A stretch of DNA of 64,000 bases, taken from positions 2,760,407 to 2,824,406 of the forward strand of contig CM074808.1 in NCBI GenBank assembly GCA_037447605.1, read 5' to 3'. The notes under the pieces were generated by a model. It saw only the letters and a program-made list of their open reading frames with translations. It searched no databases and was not told the DNA's origin. The number at the start of each line of letters is the position of its first letter. The stretch's first letter is position 1. Source of the DNA: Zygnema circumcarinatum. Its lineage: Eukaryota; Streptophyta; Zygnematophyceae; Zygnematales; Zygnemataceae. Below, piece by piece: positions 1-15,737 of this stretch. Made by a program: the position numbers and the translations under genes.

Positions 1-1
1 G

Positions 2-962
2 GTGCCATTTTACATTTTTCCATGTAACCATGCTTTCCACGCTGATTGCCTCACAGCCCATGTTCTACAACACGCAGAGATGAGTGAGGTGAGTACCTGT
101 TTATCATGCCTATGCCTTGTGAGGTTTGGCCATATACCTCCATGGTGTGCATCATCGCAGCCACTACATCCATCTCCTTCCATGGAATGCATCACGCTTG
201 GAATGATCCTTTTTGGAAGCACATATGTAATAACTTCTCAGTTTTCTTTTATGAGTGGATGTTTCTGCAGAAGGAGCGCATCTTGCAGCTGAAACGTCGG
301 TTGGCCCTCCTTACAGAGGATGCGAGGAAGGGAGGGAGCCGCGGGGATGGGGGGGAGGGGCAGGAAGGGGCAGCCTCTGCTGAGAAGGTGGGAAGAGATT
401 TTCCTGGTTGTCAGCACATGGCTAATTCGAGCAATTCATTTCCCCTGAAGAAGAAGAATGAAGTGGAAGTACTGTGCGTCCTGGTGCAAATGTGTGACGA
501 AATGTCACGTGTACTGCGATTGGCGACTTGCATTTCCCTCAAGAACAAGGAAAAACAAAAAAAAAAACAAGGAACTGAATTTTGAGACATAGGTCGGCCT
601 GCAAACCTTTGGAGAGGATACCTTGCAATCCAATTGTCTCAAAAAGGTGATGGTAAAGAATGCGGTTTTGCTCTTGTTCTGGACATGGAGGTGTGCTCCT
701 CTCACTGCTTTCTGAATTTGTATTGAGGTGACGTGTCAAGCATTGCATTGCTGCCGCCCTTACTCTCCCTCAATCGTCCGCACGTGTGAGAGGTCCTGCG
801 CAGGTCCGTACAGAGCTGGACGGCGCGGTGGCGGGCGACTGCCCGTTCTGCGGAGAGCTCATGATCCGGTCCATCACGGAGCCCTTCATTCCCGCCGAGG
901 AGGAGCCGGACGCTGCGACCTGGACCATTGGCGGAGGGCAGGAGGGGGGGGCACCTCCCTAG
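2..962 (+). CDS. VPS18: VPS18 (Pep3) C-terminal end, partial, RING-H2 half
   Basis: Three in-phase exons (2-88, 271-387, 804-962, all phase 0) encode the last ~120 residues of a VPS18-like protein, the core subunit of the HOPS and CORVET tethering complexes acting at the vacuole and late endosome. The first exon carries the end of a RING-H2 finger (FPCNHAFHADCL). The second is a basic and acidic helix-like stretch rich in K, R and E that begins KERILQLKRR. The third supplies the last zinc-binding pair (CPFCGELMI), and a TAG stop follows a glycine-rich tail. This order of helix between the two zinc-ligand halves is characteristic of the VPS18 C-terminus. The gene runs off the left edge, so the beta-propeller and alpha-solenoid are outside the window. 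The junctions are clean GT..AG, and no disruption is seen. Confidence 0.87.
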
Positions 963-977
963 ACGACTGCCAAATAA

Positions 978-1109
978 GTCAGTCAGCCGACCAGCCAGCC
1001 AGCCAGCCAGTCAGTCAGTCAGTAAGCCAGTGAGTCAGTCAGTCAGTGAGTCAGTCATTGAGTCAGTGAGTCAGTCAGTCAGTCAGGCAGGCAGGCAGGC
1101 AGGCAGGCT
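978..1109. repeat. CAGT/CAGC tetranucleotide microsatellite
   Basis: About 130 bp of tandem four-base units (mostly GTCA, with CAGC and CAGG variants) starts 15 bases after the VPS18 stop, so it probably lies in the 3' UTR or just past it. Open frames through it are repeat artefacts rich in S, V and Q. Confidence 0.85.
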
Positions 1110-1261
1110 CATGCTTTGAGAGCACCATGGCATTGGCCGGTACTCAAATGCCCAGCGCTTCATTCTGCATTGAAACAGGTGTAAAATTTTTGTAAAGAAA
1201 ATTTGACGGCTGACGCGTAAGCTCAATTGCTGCCTGATGAGGGTGGAACTACATTAACGGT

Positions 1262-1400
1262 AGCTAGGGGCGGCGTAGCTTTCCGCTCATAACTTTTTTC
1301 TTTTTATCCTTAGGTCCTTTGTGACCAGTTCCTCGTGGTTTCCCATGATGGATTTTGTCCATGTACATTTGATGGCATCGCCATCGTGAGATCAAGGCCA
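1262..1400 (-). repeat. Dispersed repeat, copy A
   Basis: Read on the minus strand, this segment aligns by eye with 54330-54470 over about 130 bases. It shares the core GATGGCG..GCCATCAAATGTACATGG, a block reading like ACTGGTCACAAAGGACC, and a closing GAGCGGAAA.CTACGCC. Both copies can be translated with the same short peptide start (RWRCHQMYMDK or RWRGHQIYMDK). Likely a fragment of an unclassified interspersed repeat. Confidence 0.6.
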
Positions 1401-1603
1401 CATCTTTCATTAACAGTACGCTGACTATACGAAGCCAATCTATGCATGCCAGCACGTTGGCAGTACATAAGAAGATCTTTTAGCTTTTCTCTTTAAAGTT
1501 GATAACTGAATGTTGTGAAAGGACGTCACAGGAAGTAATGGATGGATTCATGGTCATCCCTGCCAAGTTCGTGCAACATATACACCAAAGGCGAAAGACG
1601 GAG

Positions 1604-1690
1604 ATGTAGCATTGCTCTCACAATGGCGGTGCCATCAAATGTACATGGTTCATTGTTAAAAGTTGACATCGCATGTGCTTTATATAAATG
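1604..1690 (+). repeat. Dispersed repeat, copy B (short)
   Basis: A second, shorter copy of the same family. It carries the core CAATGGCGGTGCCATCAAAT followed by GTACATGG, then diverges. Similar cores lie at about 53215 and 54345. The rest of the interval from 1110 to 2156 shows no recognisable gene. Confidence 0.45.
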
Positions 1691-2156
1691 GGCAACATTT
1701 GGCCGCAAATTTTCACGAGCACTTACATCGATGACTCGTTTTCACCCTCATTTCCTGATTCAGCAACACGATCATTTTCAGAGAGGGAAAAGAGTAATTG
1801 ACTTTGCAGATTGGAACTGCGGGAAAAAAGGATTTTCCCTTCGAACGAAAGCGTTAGAACATGAAGCTGCTATGTGCTCCACCCAACTACATTTCGCACC
1901 ATCTCCAAACCTTGACATGTGAACACGGATGGGAACATTGAGGATGTAGAGCTCTAGGGATGTGAGAGCAGCTACAACTATCGTTTACCTAAACAGTAAT
2001 CAATGCACAGATAAAATGAGTGTACATACAACCACAGACCTCCAGCTGTCTACGTCTTCCGCCAGTCTCAAAAGAATGAATACAGCCGTGCTACTCGTCA
2101 TGGGTTGAAACTATCGCAGCTTGTCGACCACAATTACAGTCGCGCTAATTTCAAAA

Positions 2157-8580
<6,424 letters not shown>

Positions 8581-10094
8581 CGTTCTTGCTGACGCTCAGC
8601 TGACAGCCACCTGCGTTCACAAATTTCTGATGAATTTTCAGTAGAAGGCATTGACAATCACTGCACAATTGTTAATGTCAATCCTGTACCGATACTCTAG
8701 CCTATTTGGACATGACTCCAAATTCCAATAAAATGGTGGCGCCAGAACTTCAAACTCGTTCAAGCACCCTGGTTCCTCCTCATCAGTCGTTCAACAGGCT
8801 AAAAACCAGGTATATTTATTGTTCGTAATGGTCTGGAAGTCACTGAACAATGCTATAATTATTCTCGTGGCTATCTTGTTGCTAAACTATCAAGTTGCTC
8901 AAATCACATAAAGAAATTCAATATGTCCGGAGCTTTGAAGTTGAATTTACAACAAAATTGAATGAAAAAAAACTGCTCCATCTTGAACTAAAGTCCTCCT
9001 GAATGATAGGAACCTCTCGCTGCTACGCTATAGCTGCACTTTACAGCGCTTCTGCATTGTAAGGATTCGGAACATTTGTCGAAGTCGACGAAAGAGAATA
9101 GCCGACCAGCAAAACTCTGATAAAAAACCGCTCCCTTCCTGCTGCAACCAGTATGAACCAGTATGAAAACGTCATGAAAAGTTCTTTGCTTCTCAAAGAA
9201 ATTTTCATGACTTCTCCATTCTCTCAAAGACTCTCACATCACGATGTAGACCGCACAACTTACCCCTCTCCTCCAAACTTGAAAATCGCACCAGACAACA
9301 CAAGTGAGTTGAAACACTATGGACCGATAAGTCATACCTGACTGCAGACAGAAGCCCGCCCCGCCCTGTCGCCCTCCCTCTCACTTTCTCTCTCTCTCCC
9401 CCTCTCCCACTCCCTCTCCCGCAACCTGCAGACCTCCCTATCCCTGCCCCTCCCCCCTTAGGGCAGGCCCGCTTCCGGGAGCACGAGATCAGCAGCAGCA
9501 GCAGGAACAGGCCCGGGCGACACGTGCCCGGCCAGCTTCCTCAGTTCCCAAAGCGCGACATGTTCGAAATAAGTACTCGATTTTCTCGAGATTTACTCGA
9601 AGCGCGAGTTTTGGTTTCGAATAACGTCAATCCCGAAACGCAACTGGTCGAGCTCGCACGCGCTCTACGAGAGCGAGTTTCATTCTCATCTTTCGCGCTG
9701 CGTGCAAGAAACCAGATTCCGTAGTGTCTTACAACTCAAATTTCCCTTCAAGACAGTACGTATTTTGACTTTGTTGTTTACGACCGTTTTCTAAGAATGA
9801 ATACCCTTCTTGCAATCGAGAGGGCGTTGCGGTCGGTCGGTCAGTCGGTCTGTCCCGCGGCCGCGGCCGCGGGCGCGGGTAGCACCCGACAGGCGTGTCA
9901 GCCGGATTGAGCCGGCGCGCAGCAGATGGAGGGGGAATCAGGATCAACACCAGCGGTGCCATGCGATCAACCATCCGACGACGAGCTGGCAAGCACGGCA
10001 CATGATTCAACGTTGATGCGCAGCGCAAGACTGGGTCAGTCAGGGTTACCCCGGGCTCCATCGCGGATCCACCACAACCACCACCCATCACGAC
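8581..10094. other. Intergenic region upstream of the beta-glucosidase gene
   Basis: No gene recognised. It holds the presumed promoter of the minus-strand glucosidase, a CT-rich patch near 9357-9445, a CTCGA-rich patch near 9575-9690, and a GC-rich stretch near 9830-9885 with GGTC repeats and alternating CCGCGG. Open frames here have no family motifs. Confidence 0.6.
9357..9445. repeat. CT-rich low-complexity tract
   Basis: Polypyrimidine stretch of CTCTC and CCCTCT units on the plus strand. Similar tracts recur at 48240-48350, 51575-52252 and 61796-61858, and purine-rich versions at 46860-47040 and 63368-63840. Confidence 0.7.
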
Positions 10095-10102
10095 AGTACA
10101 GT

Positions 10103-10477
10103 TAGGGATGGCCCGCGTTATAAAGTCCGACTATATTATATACTTTACAACGGGTTTAAAAGTAGTAATATAGTACAAAGCAAAACACTTTATTACATAT
10201 ATTATACCCACTCGTTTTGAAAAATTGTCGACCGTATGACCGTACGAGTACGGTCGTACGGTCGTACCATACCAAAATTAGGTCGTTTTGGCGTTGGCGT
10301 TGCGAAATGCGTCCGTCTGGTTCACTCCGTCGTCACCGCATAATACCGTACAGTCGTACGACCGTACGACCGTACATGTTGTAAAGGCGTTGTAAAGTAT
10401 TATATAACAGCCGTTATTTAGTCGTCACAGTTATATAATATAATATAGATTATATAGTCGTAATTAAGCCATCCCTA
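10103..10477. mobile_element. hAT-type MITE, 375 bp, with 8-bp target-site duplication
   Basis: The element starts TAGGGATGGC and ends with the exact inverted repeat GCCATCCCTA (10-bp perfect terminal inverted repeats). It is flanked on both sides by AGTACAGT (10095-10102 and 10478-10485), a perfect 8-bp direct duplication. Inside the termini, imperfect inverted similarity continues (CGACTATA and ATACTTTACAAC on both sides). The centre is a self-complementary GTACG/CGTAC-rich region. There is no coding capacity. An 8-bp duplication and TAGGG-type ends are typical of hAT non-autonomous elements. Confidence 0.88.
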
Positions 10478-10603
10478 AGTACAGTACACAGCACATGAAC
10501 ATGGAAAAGAAAAAGTACCTTGCAAAGTGTGAATGGTACGGACAATACGGCCTGTGCGCCTCCCCATGTGAGTTCCGTGTGAGCCGTCACCGTCACCATC
10601 CCG

Positions 10604-10656
10604 GCCATGACGTGACGTGACGTGACGTGACATGACGTAACATGACGTGGTACGCA

Positions 10657-10687
<31 letters not shown>

Positions 10688-10724
10688 CNNNNNNNNNNCC
10701 CCCCCCCCCCCCCCCCCCCCCCCC
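10604..10724. repeat. TGACG microsatellite followed by poly-C tract
   Basis: About ten near-tandem ACGTG/TGACG units (10604-10650) run into a run of C (10659-10724) that is interrupted by the assembly gap. Translations giving poly-proline or poly-glycine are artefacts. Confidence 0.8.
10689..10698. other. Assembly gap (10 N) inside poly-C
   Basis: Ten N with only C on both sides. The true length of the homopolymer is unknown. Confidence 0.99.
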
Positions 10725-11549
10725 GGGCATGGCGCGTGGCCCCAACCGTACGCACGAGGAGGGCGGGAGGGCGTGCTTGGGGTCGCGTGCAAGATAGGGA
10801 GGGCAGGCGTGATGCGGCGCGGGACGGAAGGGAGGCCTGCAAGCGAAACCACGACGGTCTTCCGCACTTATATCAGCATAATTACTCTTTAAGATAAAAA
10901 ACTGAGTGTTGGCGCTTTTTTGCAAATGTTTGACGAACTTCACCGACTTCCGGCTGTGTCGAACAAAAGCTCCAATTCGAATACGATTCAATTAGCATAG
11001 GAACATATCCATTTGTGGGCACAGCACCTACTGTATTAACAATTGTGTCAATTAATGTACAGCGAACGCATACAGCATAGCCAGCAGCGGCTGCTCAGAC
11101 CTTTGCAGCAGCGCAAGTCAAATTTCCCTCATGAAGTGAACACCGGAGAACGCATACGAACTATAGTCCTGATTGACAACGAACCTGGCCAAGGGTTATG
11201 ACTAATCAAGTAAGCTGCTGACAAAGACCCAACCTATAAACTAAAACCTAGCAACTAGAACTAGAAACTAAACTTAAAAACTAAGCTTAATGTGGGAATC
11301 CATAGAAAATACCCTCTTAAGCGGAGGCCAATCACAAATCGCCACGTTTGCATTTTGTGTGACATGGCAGGCTGTGATTGGTCCAGTCCAGTCAACCTTT
11401 TTAGTTAAACCAATTTTTTTTTTTTCCCCCTGCGTCGTGCTGTCCTGCACCTTAACGCCACTTTGGACCCGCTCGTGCGCTCACGCTGGGAGGGGTCGCC
11501 CGTCGTCCTCTCAGCAGCAGGGGGCAGGCCCGCCATGGCGACCTCCCGT
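10725..11549. other. Intergenic region 3' of the RPL22 gene
   Basis: No gene seen. Around 11240-11290 there is a run of near-repeats of the type AACTAGAAACTAAAC. The 3' UTR of the minus-strand RPL22 gene must lie at the right end of this interval. Confidence 0.5.
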
Positions 11550-12197
11550 CTACTTAGCAACCTGCTTCATGATGATGGTAACGCGGCAAGTCCTCTTGCG
11601 AATTGGAAACCCCCGGCCCTGTGCCCTAGGCTGAAATCTCTTAAGGGTCGGCCCTGCATCCACCAGAGCTTCACTGACGTACAGATCGCTCTTTTTGAGG
11701 CCCAAATTGTTCTCGGCATTCGCAGCGCAAGAGAGCACCAAGTCGTACACAGGCAAGCAGGCGCGGTAGGGCATGAACTGCAATATCATGAGAATGTCCT
11801 CGTACGTTCTTCCGCGAACCTGGTTCACAACCCGGCGAAGCTTCATTGGGGACATGCGCAAACCCTTAAGGAACGCCCTGGCACTTTTCTCCGTTTCCAC
11901 CTCTTCCTCCCCAGTCAATAAAGCCATTGCAATAGGGGAGGCGTGTGACAGAACCTGGCGCTGTTTCATGATCTTGCAACTTACGGAGCGGCATAAAGCC
12001 CTTGATGAGCCCATGAATTCTGAATGAGATAATTGCCCACAATTTACAATCAAGCTTTGTGATGGCTTGCTTGCAACTCTAGTGAACTCGGCTCCAGGTG
12101 CAGCCGCTCTATCTTGCCTCAATGTGAGCCCAGAGCTAGCTGCAGGGCCAGCACAAATGGCCATGGATGCCATGCCTGCGACTAAAGATGTTGTCAT
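11550..12197 (-). CDS. RPL22: Plastid-type 50S ribosomal protein L22 (uL22), nuclear-encoded, intronless
   Basis: A single open frame of 215 residues. The first ~80-100 residues are rich in S, A, R and hydroxylated residues and poor in acidic ones, as in a chloroplast transit peptide. From about residue 105 the protein is a full L22 domain: SPMKLRRVVNQVRGRTYED, then ILMILQFMPYRACLPVYDLV, then AANAENNLGLKKSDLYVSEA and a basic end RAQGRGFPIRKRTCRVTI. The YRACLPVYDLVLSCAANA segment resembles chloroplast and cyanobacterial L22 rather than the mitochondrial type. uL22 binds 23S rRNA and lines the exit tunnel of the large subunit. A nuclear copy with a presequence suggests that plastid rpl22 was transferred in this lineage. 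There is no intron although neighbouring genes are full of them, so it may have arrived through RNA or have short flanking UTR introns outside the CDS. Confidence 0.93.
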   Translation of the reverse strand: MTTSLVAGMASMAICAGPAASSGLTLRQDRAAAPGAEFTRVASKPSQSLIVNCGQLSHSEFMGSSRALCRSVSCKIMKQRQVLSHASPIAMALLTGEEEVETEKSARAFLKGLRMSPMKLRRVVNQVRGRTYEDILMILQFMPYRACLPVYDLVLSCAANAENNLGLKKSDLYVSEALVDAGPTLKRFQPRAQGRGFPIRKRTCRVTIIMKQVAK

Positions 12198-13327
12198 GTG
12201 AGGAGAGGAGGAGAAGATAAACGTAAGGAGAACCTGTCACCAAACACCTGCACCAGGAAGGGGTCTCAACTTGGAATCAAAACCAAGCTGTCGGCACCCT
12301 TACAACCATAAATTCTACAAGCAAGAAAATCTACTAGCTAGACGACCAGAACACAGCAGCGTTCATAAAACTCCTACCAAACCCTAACCTTAAACTTAGC
12401 ACTAATTTCTCCCCAGACCTTGCATCCCATTATCCCAACAGCTGCTTCTTTCCCCCACAATTGAAGAGTACCGAGCAGCATAAATCATCCCTTTCACAGC
12501 CAATCCGCACCTTTTCGCTGCTGTGCATGCGAGTCTCCTCGGAGGGGCCGCCCTCCTGCCGAAGCGCTCTCCGTCCGCCACGTGGAAAGCAGAGAGGTGG
12601 CAGGGAACCCTTCTCCCCTTTCGCTGTTGCCGGGCGGAGGGCGGGTGCTGAAGAGCCGTCCGATGCGGATAGGCAACATCGGACGGTCGACGATGCGCGA
12701 GACACGCGGGAACGGTGGCATCCCAGCCTCCTCTCAAAAAGGGAGGGCGACAGAAATTTTATTGAGAGCTGCCCTCGAGGTCGGGCCCTTCGGTCACTTC
12801 GAAAAACATGGAATCGGGAGTGGTGATTGGCTGCCGCCGACGGGAAAAACGTTTTTGTGCGCGGTGGCGAAGGTTCCGACCTGCTGGAGTTTGATGTGTG
12901 AGAGAGGAACGGATCATTTGGGGAATGGACAAATGAACACTCGATAAGCGGTTTTACTTCTTCACAATTTTTCAACTATGAGGAGAAGGAAGTGACATTG
13001 ATTGAAGTGGCATGTAACTATCCTTTCGTTCCAATTGGAATTCGTTCCAACAAGCAGCAGCTTTCAAGAGCTCAACGCAGAACTGCAAAGACTCGCAGCT
13101 GGTGAGCACTGCCCATGGAGGGCTGCTTGGAGCGCATGCCCAGATGAACGTCAGGACGGACTATCATTCACCCAACAATGGGCTGCCTGACAAGAATTGA
13201 GGGCTAATTCCCTCCCACTGCTCAGTAAGTTAAGGGCCCATGGGCCAAATGCATGAACCCTTCTCAATCGTCCCAGGCAGTGGTGCTTTGTTCACTGGAG
13301 AGACTTGCTGAGACCAGACCCCCTCCC
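12198..13327. other. Region between RPL22 and the fusion gene
   Basis: Contains the 5' region and promoter of RPL22 and the 3' end of the fusion gene. A GC-rich patch (12520-12840) leaves several open frames of 70-180 codons on both strands, none with family motifs. They are probably chance frames in GC-rich leader DNA. Nothing else recognised. Confidence 0.5.
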
Positions 13328-15737
13328 TCACAAAGCCTTCCCGGCGGAGCCGAACATGCGCAGCTTCTCTGCCACAACTGCCTGCATGGCCGCCTTGGCC
13401 TTCACCATGAGGTCCAGCAGGTCCTTCCCCCCTTCTTTCAGGGCATCCACATATGCCGCACGCACCTCCGTGTTCACATTGAACTTACGAACACCGATCG
13501 CCACACACTCCTGCAAGGGGGGGGGGGGGCATGGTGGTACACACATCATCGTATTACGCCTTCAGTCAAGGGACATTGCCGTCATGCTTTGGGCTAAAAA
13601 AAAAGGGTTGGGGGGGCGGGCAGCAAAACAAGGATTGAGGCCACGCTAAGTTGACAAACGACCCTCGTTGCATTGGTGAACAGCAGGGTTCAAAATCACG
13701 GTATGGACTCTGATTACACGTGTGGAACTATAGGAAGGAGCATACCTCGACAAGCTCCCGAGGCAGCCCTGATGCTCCATGCAGCACAATCGTCACTCCG
13801 TTTTTCAGTGCCACCTCTTGCAGGGCCTGCAAACAACACAGTCATGGAACCCGTTCACCAGTTAGCCCGCTGCGACTCGCTACGGCAAGACATGGAACCG
13901 CACATCACCACACTTCGCCTGTGTGAAGCATTTAGGGTTCAAGGAGGTAAACATAGAAGAGGGACAGACCCTGAGACGCTCCAAATCGATCTTCGGCCCG
14001 CTGGGAGGGTACTTCCCATGCACATTGCCCACGCATACGGCAAGGGCTGATATGCCAGTTGACTTCAAAAAATCGTCAGCCTGCACAAAGCCATTTAGAC
14101 AGGAAACGTGAGGATAGGACCGAACCAAGATGTCTCTCCCCAGCCCAGCTCCGATTCTCTGGCTAACTCAAAGCTCTTCGTTTGTTATTGACAATGCGAA
14201 ACTAGACAAAGCGCGCTGATTTGACCTGCAAGAAAGACGTAATCGACAGGAATTGAGTAATTTCACCAGAAGGAGCTTACCTGAGATACATCCGTCAATT
14301 TAGCCTCATATTCCTCCACCGTAAGTCCATCCTCAGTTCCAGACAACCGCCCCAACTCTGCTTCCACCAAAAGGCCACCGTTCTTTGCTGCTGCAGCTAT
14401 CTTTGATGTGAATGCAACATTTTCTTCATAGCTGAGGTGTGAGCCGTCCACCATGAGCGAGTCGAATCCCTGCTAACAGCGGAGGAAATAGGTCAGAAAC
14501 CATCTGAAGCCGACGTTTCAGCGTTTCCTTGCATGGGTGAACTGAACTGCCCAGGAACAAGCACTGTCGTTCAATCTACCGTTTTTTGCACTCCTGCTAG
14601 GTATTGTTTATCCAAATCTAAAGCAGCCACGAGTGGATTCAGGACAACAAGGCAGGAAACCAGGAATTTCAGAACCTTGTGCACCGCTGCCAAGAGCTCG
14701 CCTTCATTAGTGCCATGATCCATGTGCACAGTGACAGGAACCTGATAGGCCCAACACAGAAAATTATCCTTAGAATGGGCCTGCAGCATCGCATTTCATT
14801 TTATACGTATGGACTAGATTAAAGGGGATGGAAGCAACTGCTCTCCAGAGTCTGCAGATCGCAAAAGGAAAGCAGCACCCGTTTATCTCAGGCAGCTTCA
14901 GGCAAGGGCAATCAAAAAAGCGATTGGAAGGATTGGGAAGCGCACAGAAGCAGTGTCAGCAGCCGCTCTGCAGGCTGCGATAAGCAGGGAGCCGCCCTCA
15001 CGCAGACTGCTGGGGTGAATCTGCAAAAAGCAACAAAAAGCAGAAAAGCAAAAAGCAAAGAAAGCAGAAAGCAGGGCTTGTGTAAGGTGCTTGCTTCAGC
15101 GTTTGAACGACTGGGAACCATGACAGCAAGGACAACTGCCTCCTTTATCAAGCATAAGCAGTGAGAGGCTTTCTAATGGCTGGCAGAAATAGGAAAAGAG
15201 AGACATTTGCACAAGCATTTACAAGTTCCGGCCCACAGAAACATAGAGATGTGAGAAAGTCTTTCTGAGATGCAATGGAAGCTTGATGTATTTTGAACAC
15301 CAATAAGTTCACAGCAAGCATAACTTGCACCTGACAACTGCTTAACCTGTCATCGGAGTCATTGCATGGAACACAATCAGAACAATGTGGCTACATTCGC
15401 TTCAGGTCTCAGGTCTCGCAGATCACTGATCTACAAACTAATGACACCCCAGCTGCGCTTTATTTCACAGCTGTACAACAGCAGATAACCACGCAATAGA
15501 GATCAGCCCCGAATACTACATTCGTTGCCGTGTTACCAGCAGCCAAAATCACGTACAAACGTGTGAGAAAAAATGCATCTAGATATTAGTTATAGTGTAG
15601 GAGATGAGCACAGAAAGTATCCCCACCTGCAATATTGCGGGGCTGCGCTCAGCCTCTGCTGCAGCTACCACTGCCTGTATTCCTTCCAAGTTGTACACAT
15701 TAAAGGCCCCCACAGCATATCCACCAGCTTGAGCAGC
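13328..15737 (-). other. Module: class II (zinc) ketose-bisphosphate aldolase domain
   Basis: Seven phase-0 exons: 15737-15627 (GGYAVGAFNVYNLEG), 15020-14946 (IHPSSLREGG), 14741-14676 (VTVHMDHGTNEGE), 14469-14281 (SLMVDGSHLSYEENV, VEAELGRLSGTEDG), 14080-13970 (GNVHGKYPPSGPK), 13826-13746 (LHGASGLPREL), 13510-13328 (VRKFNVNTEVRAAY, FGSAGKAL-stop). The metal-binding histidines (HMDHG, GNVHGKY, LHGASG), the glutamate of EAELG and the phosphate-loop NVNTE are all in place, so the domain looks functional. Confidence 0.9.

Noticed and set aside
11463-12027. Plus-strand frames overlapping RPL22
   Set aside because: Shadows of the L22 coding sequence in antisense.
12430-12975. 181-codon minus-strand frame upstream of RPL22
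   Set aside because: GC-rich region with open frames on both strands, no domain, no clear splice to RPL22. Considered a chance frame or leader sequence.
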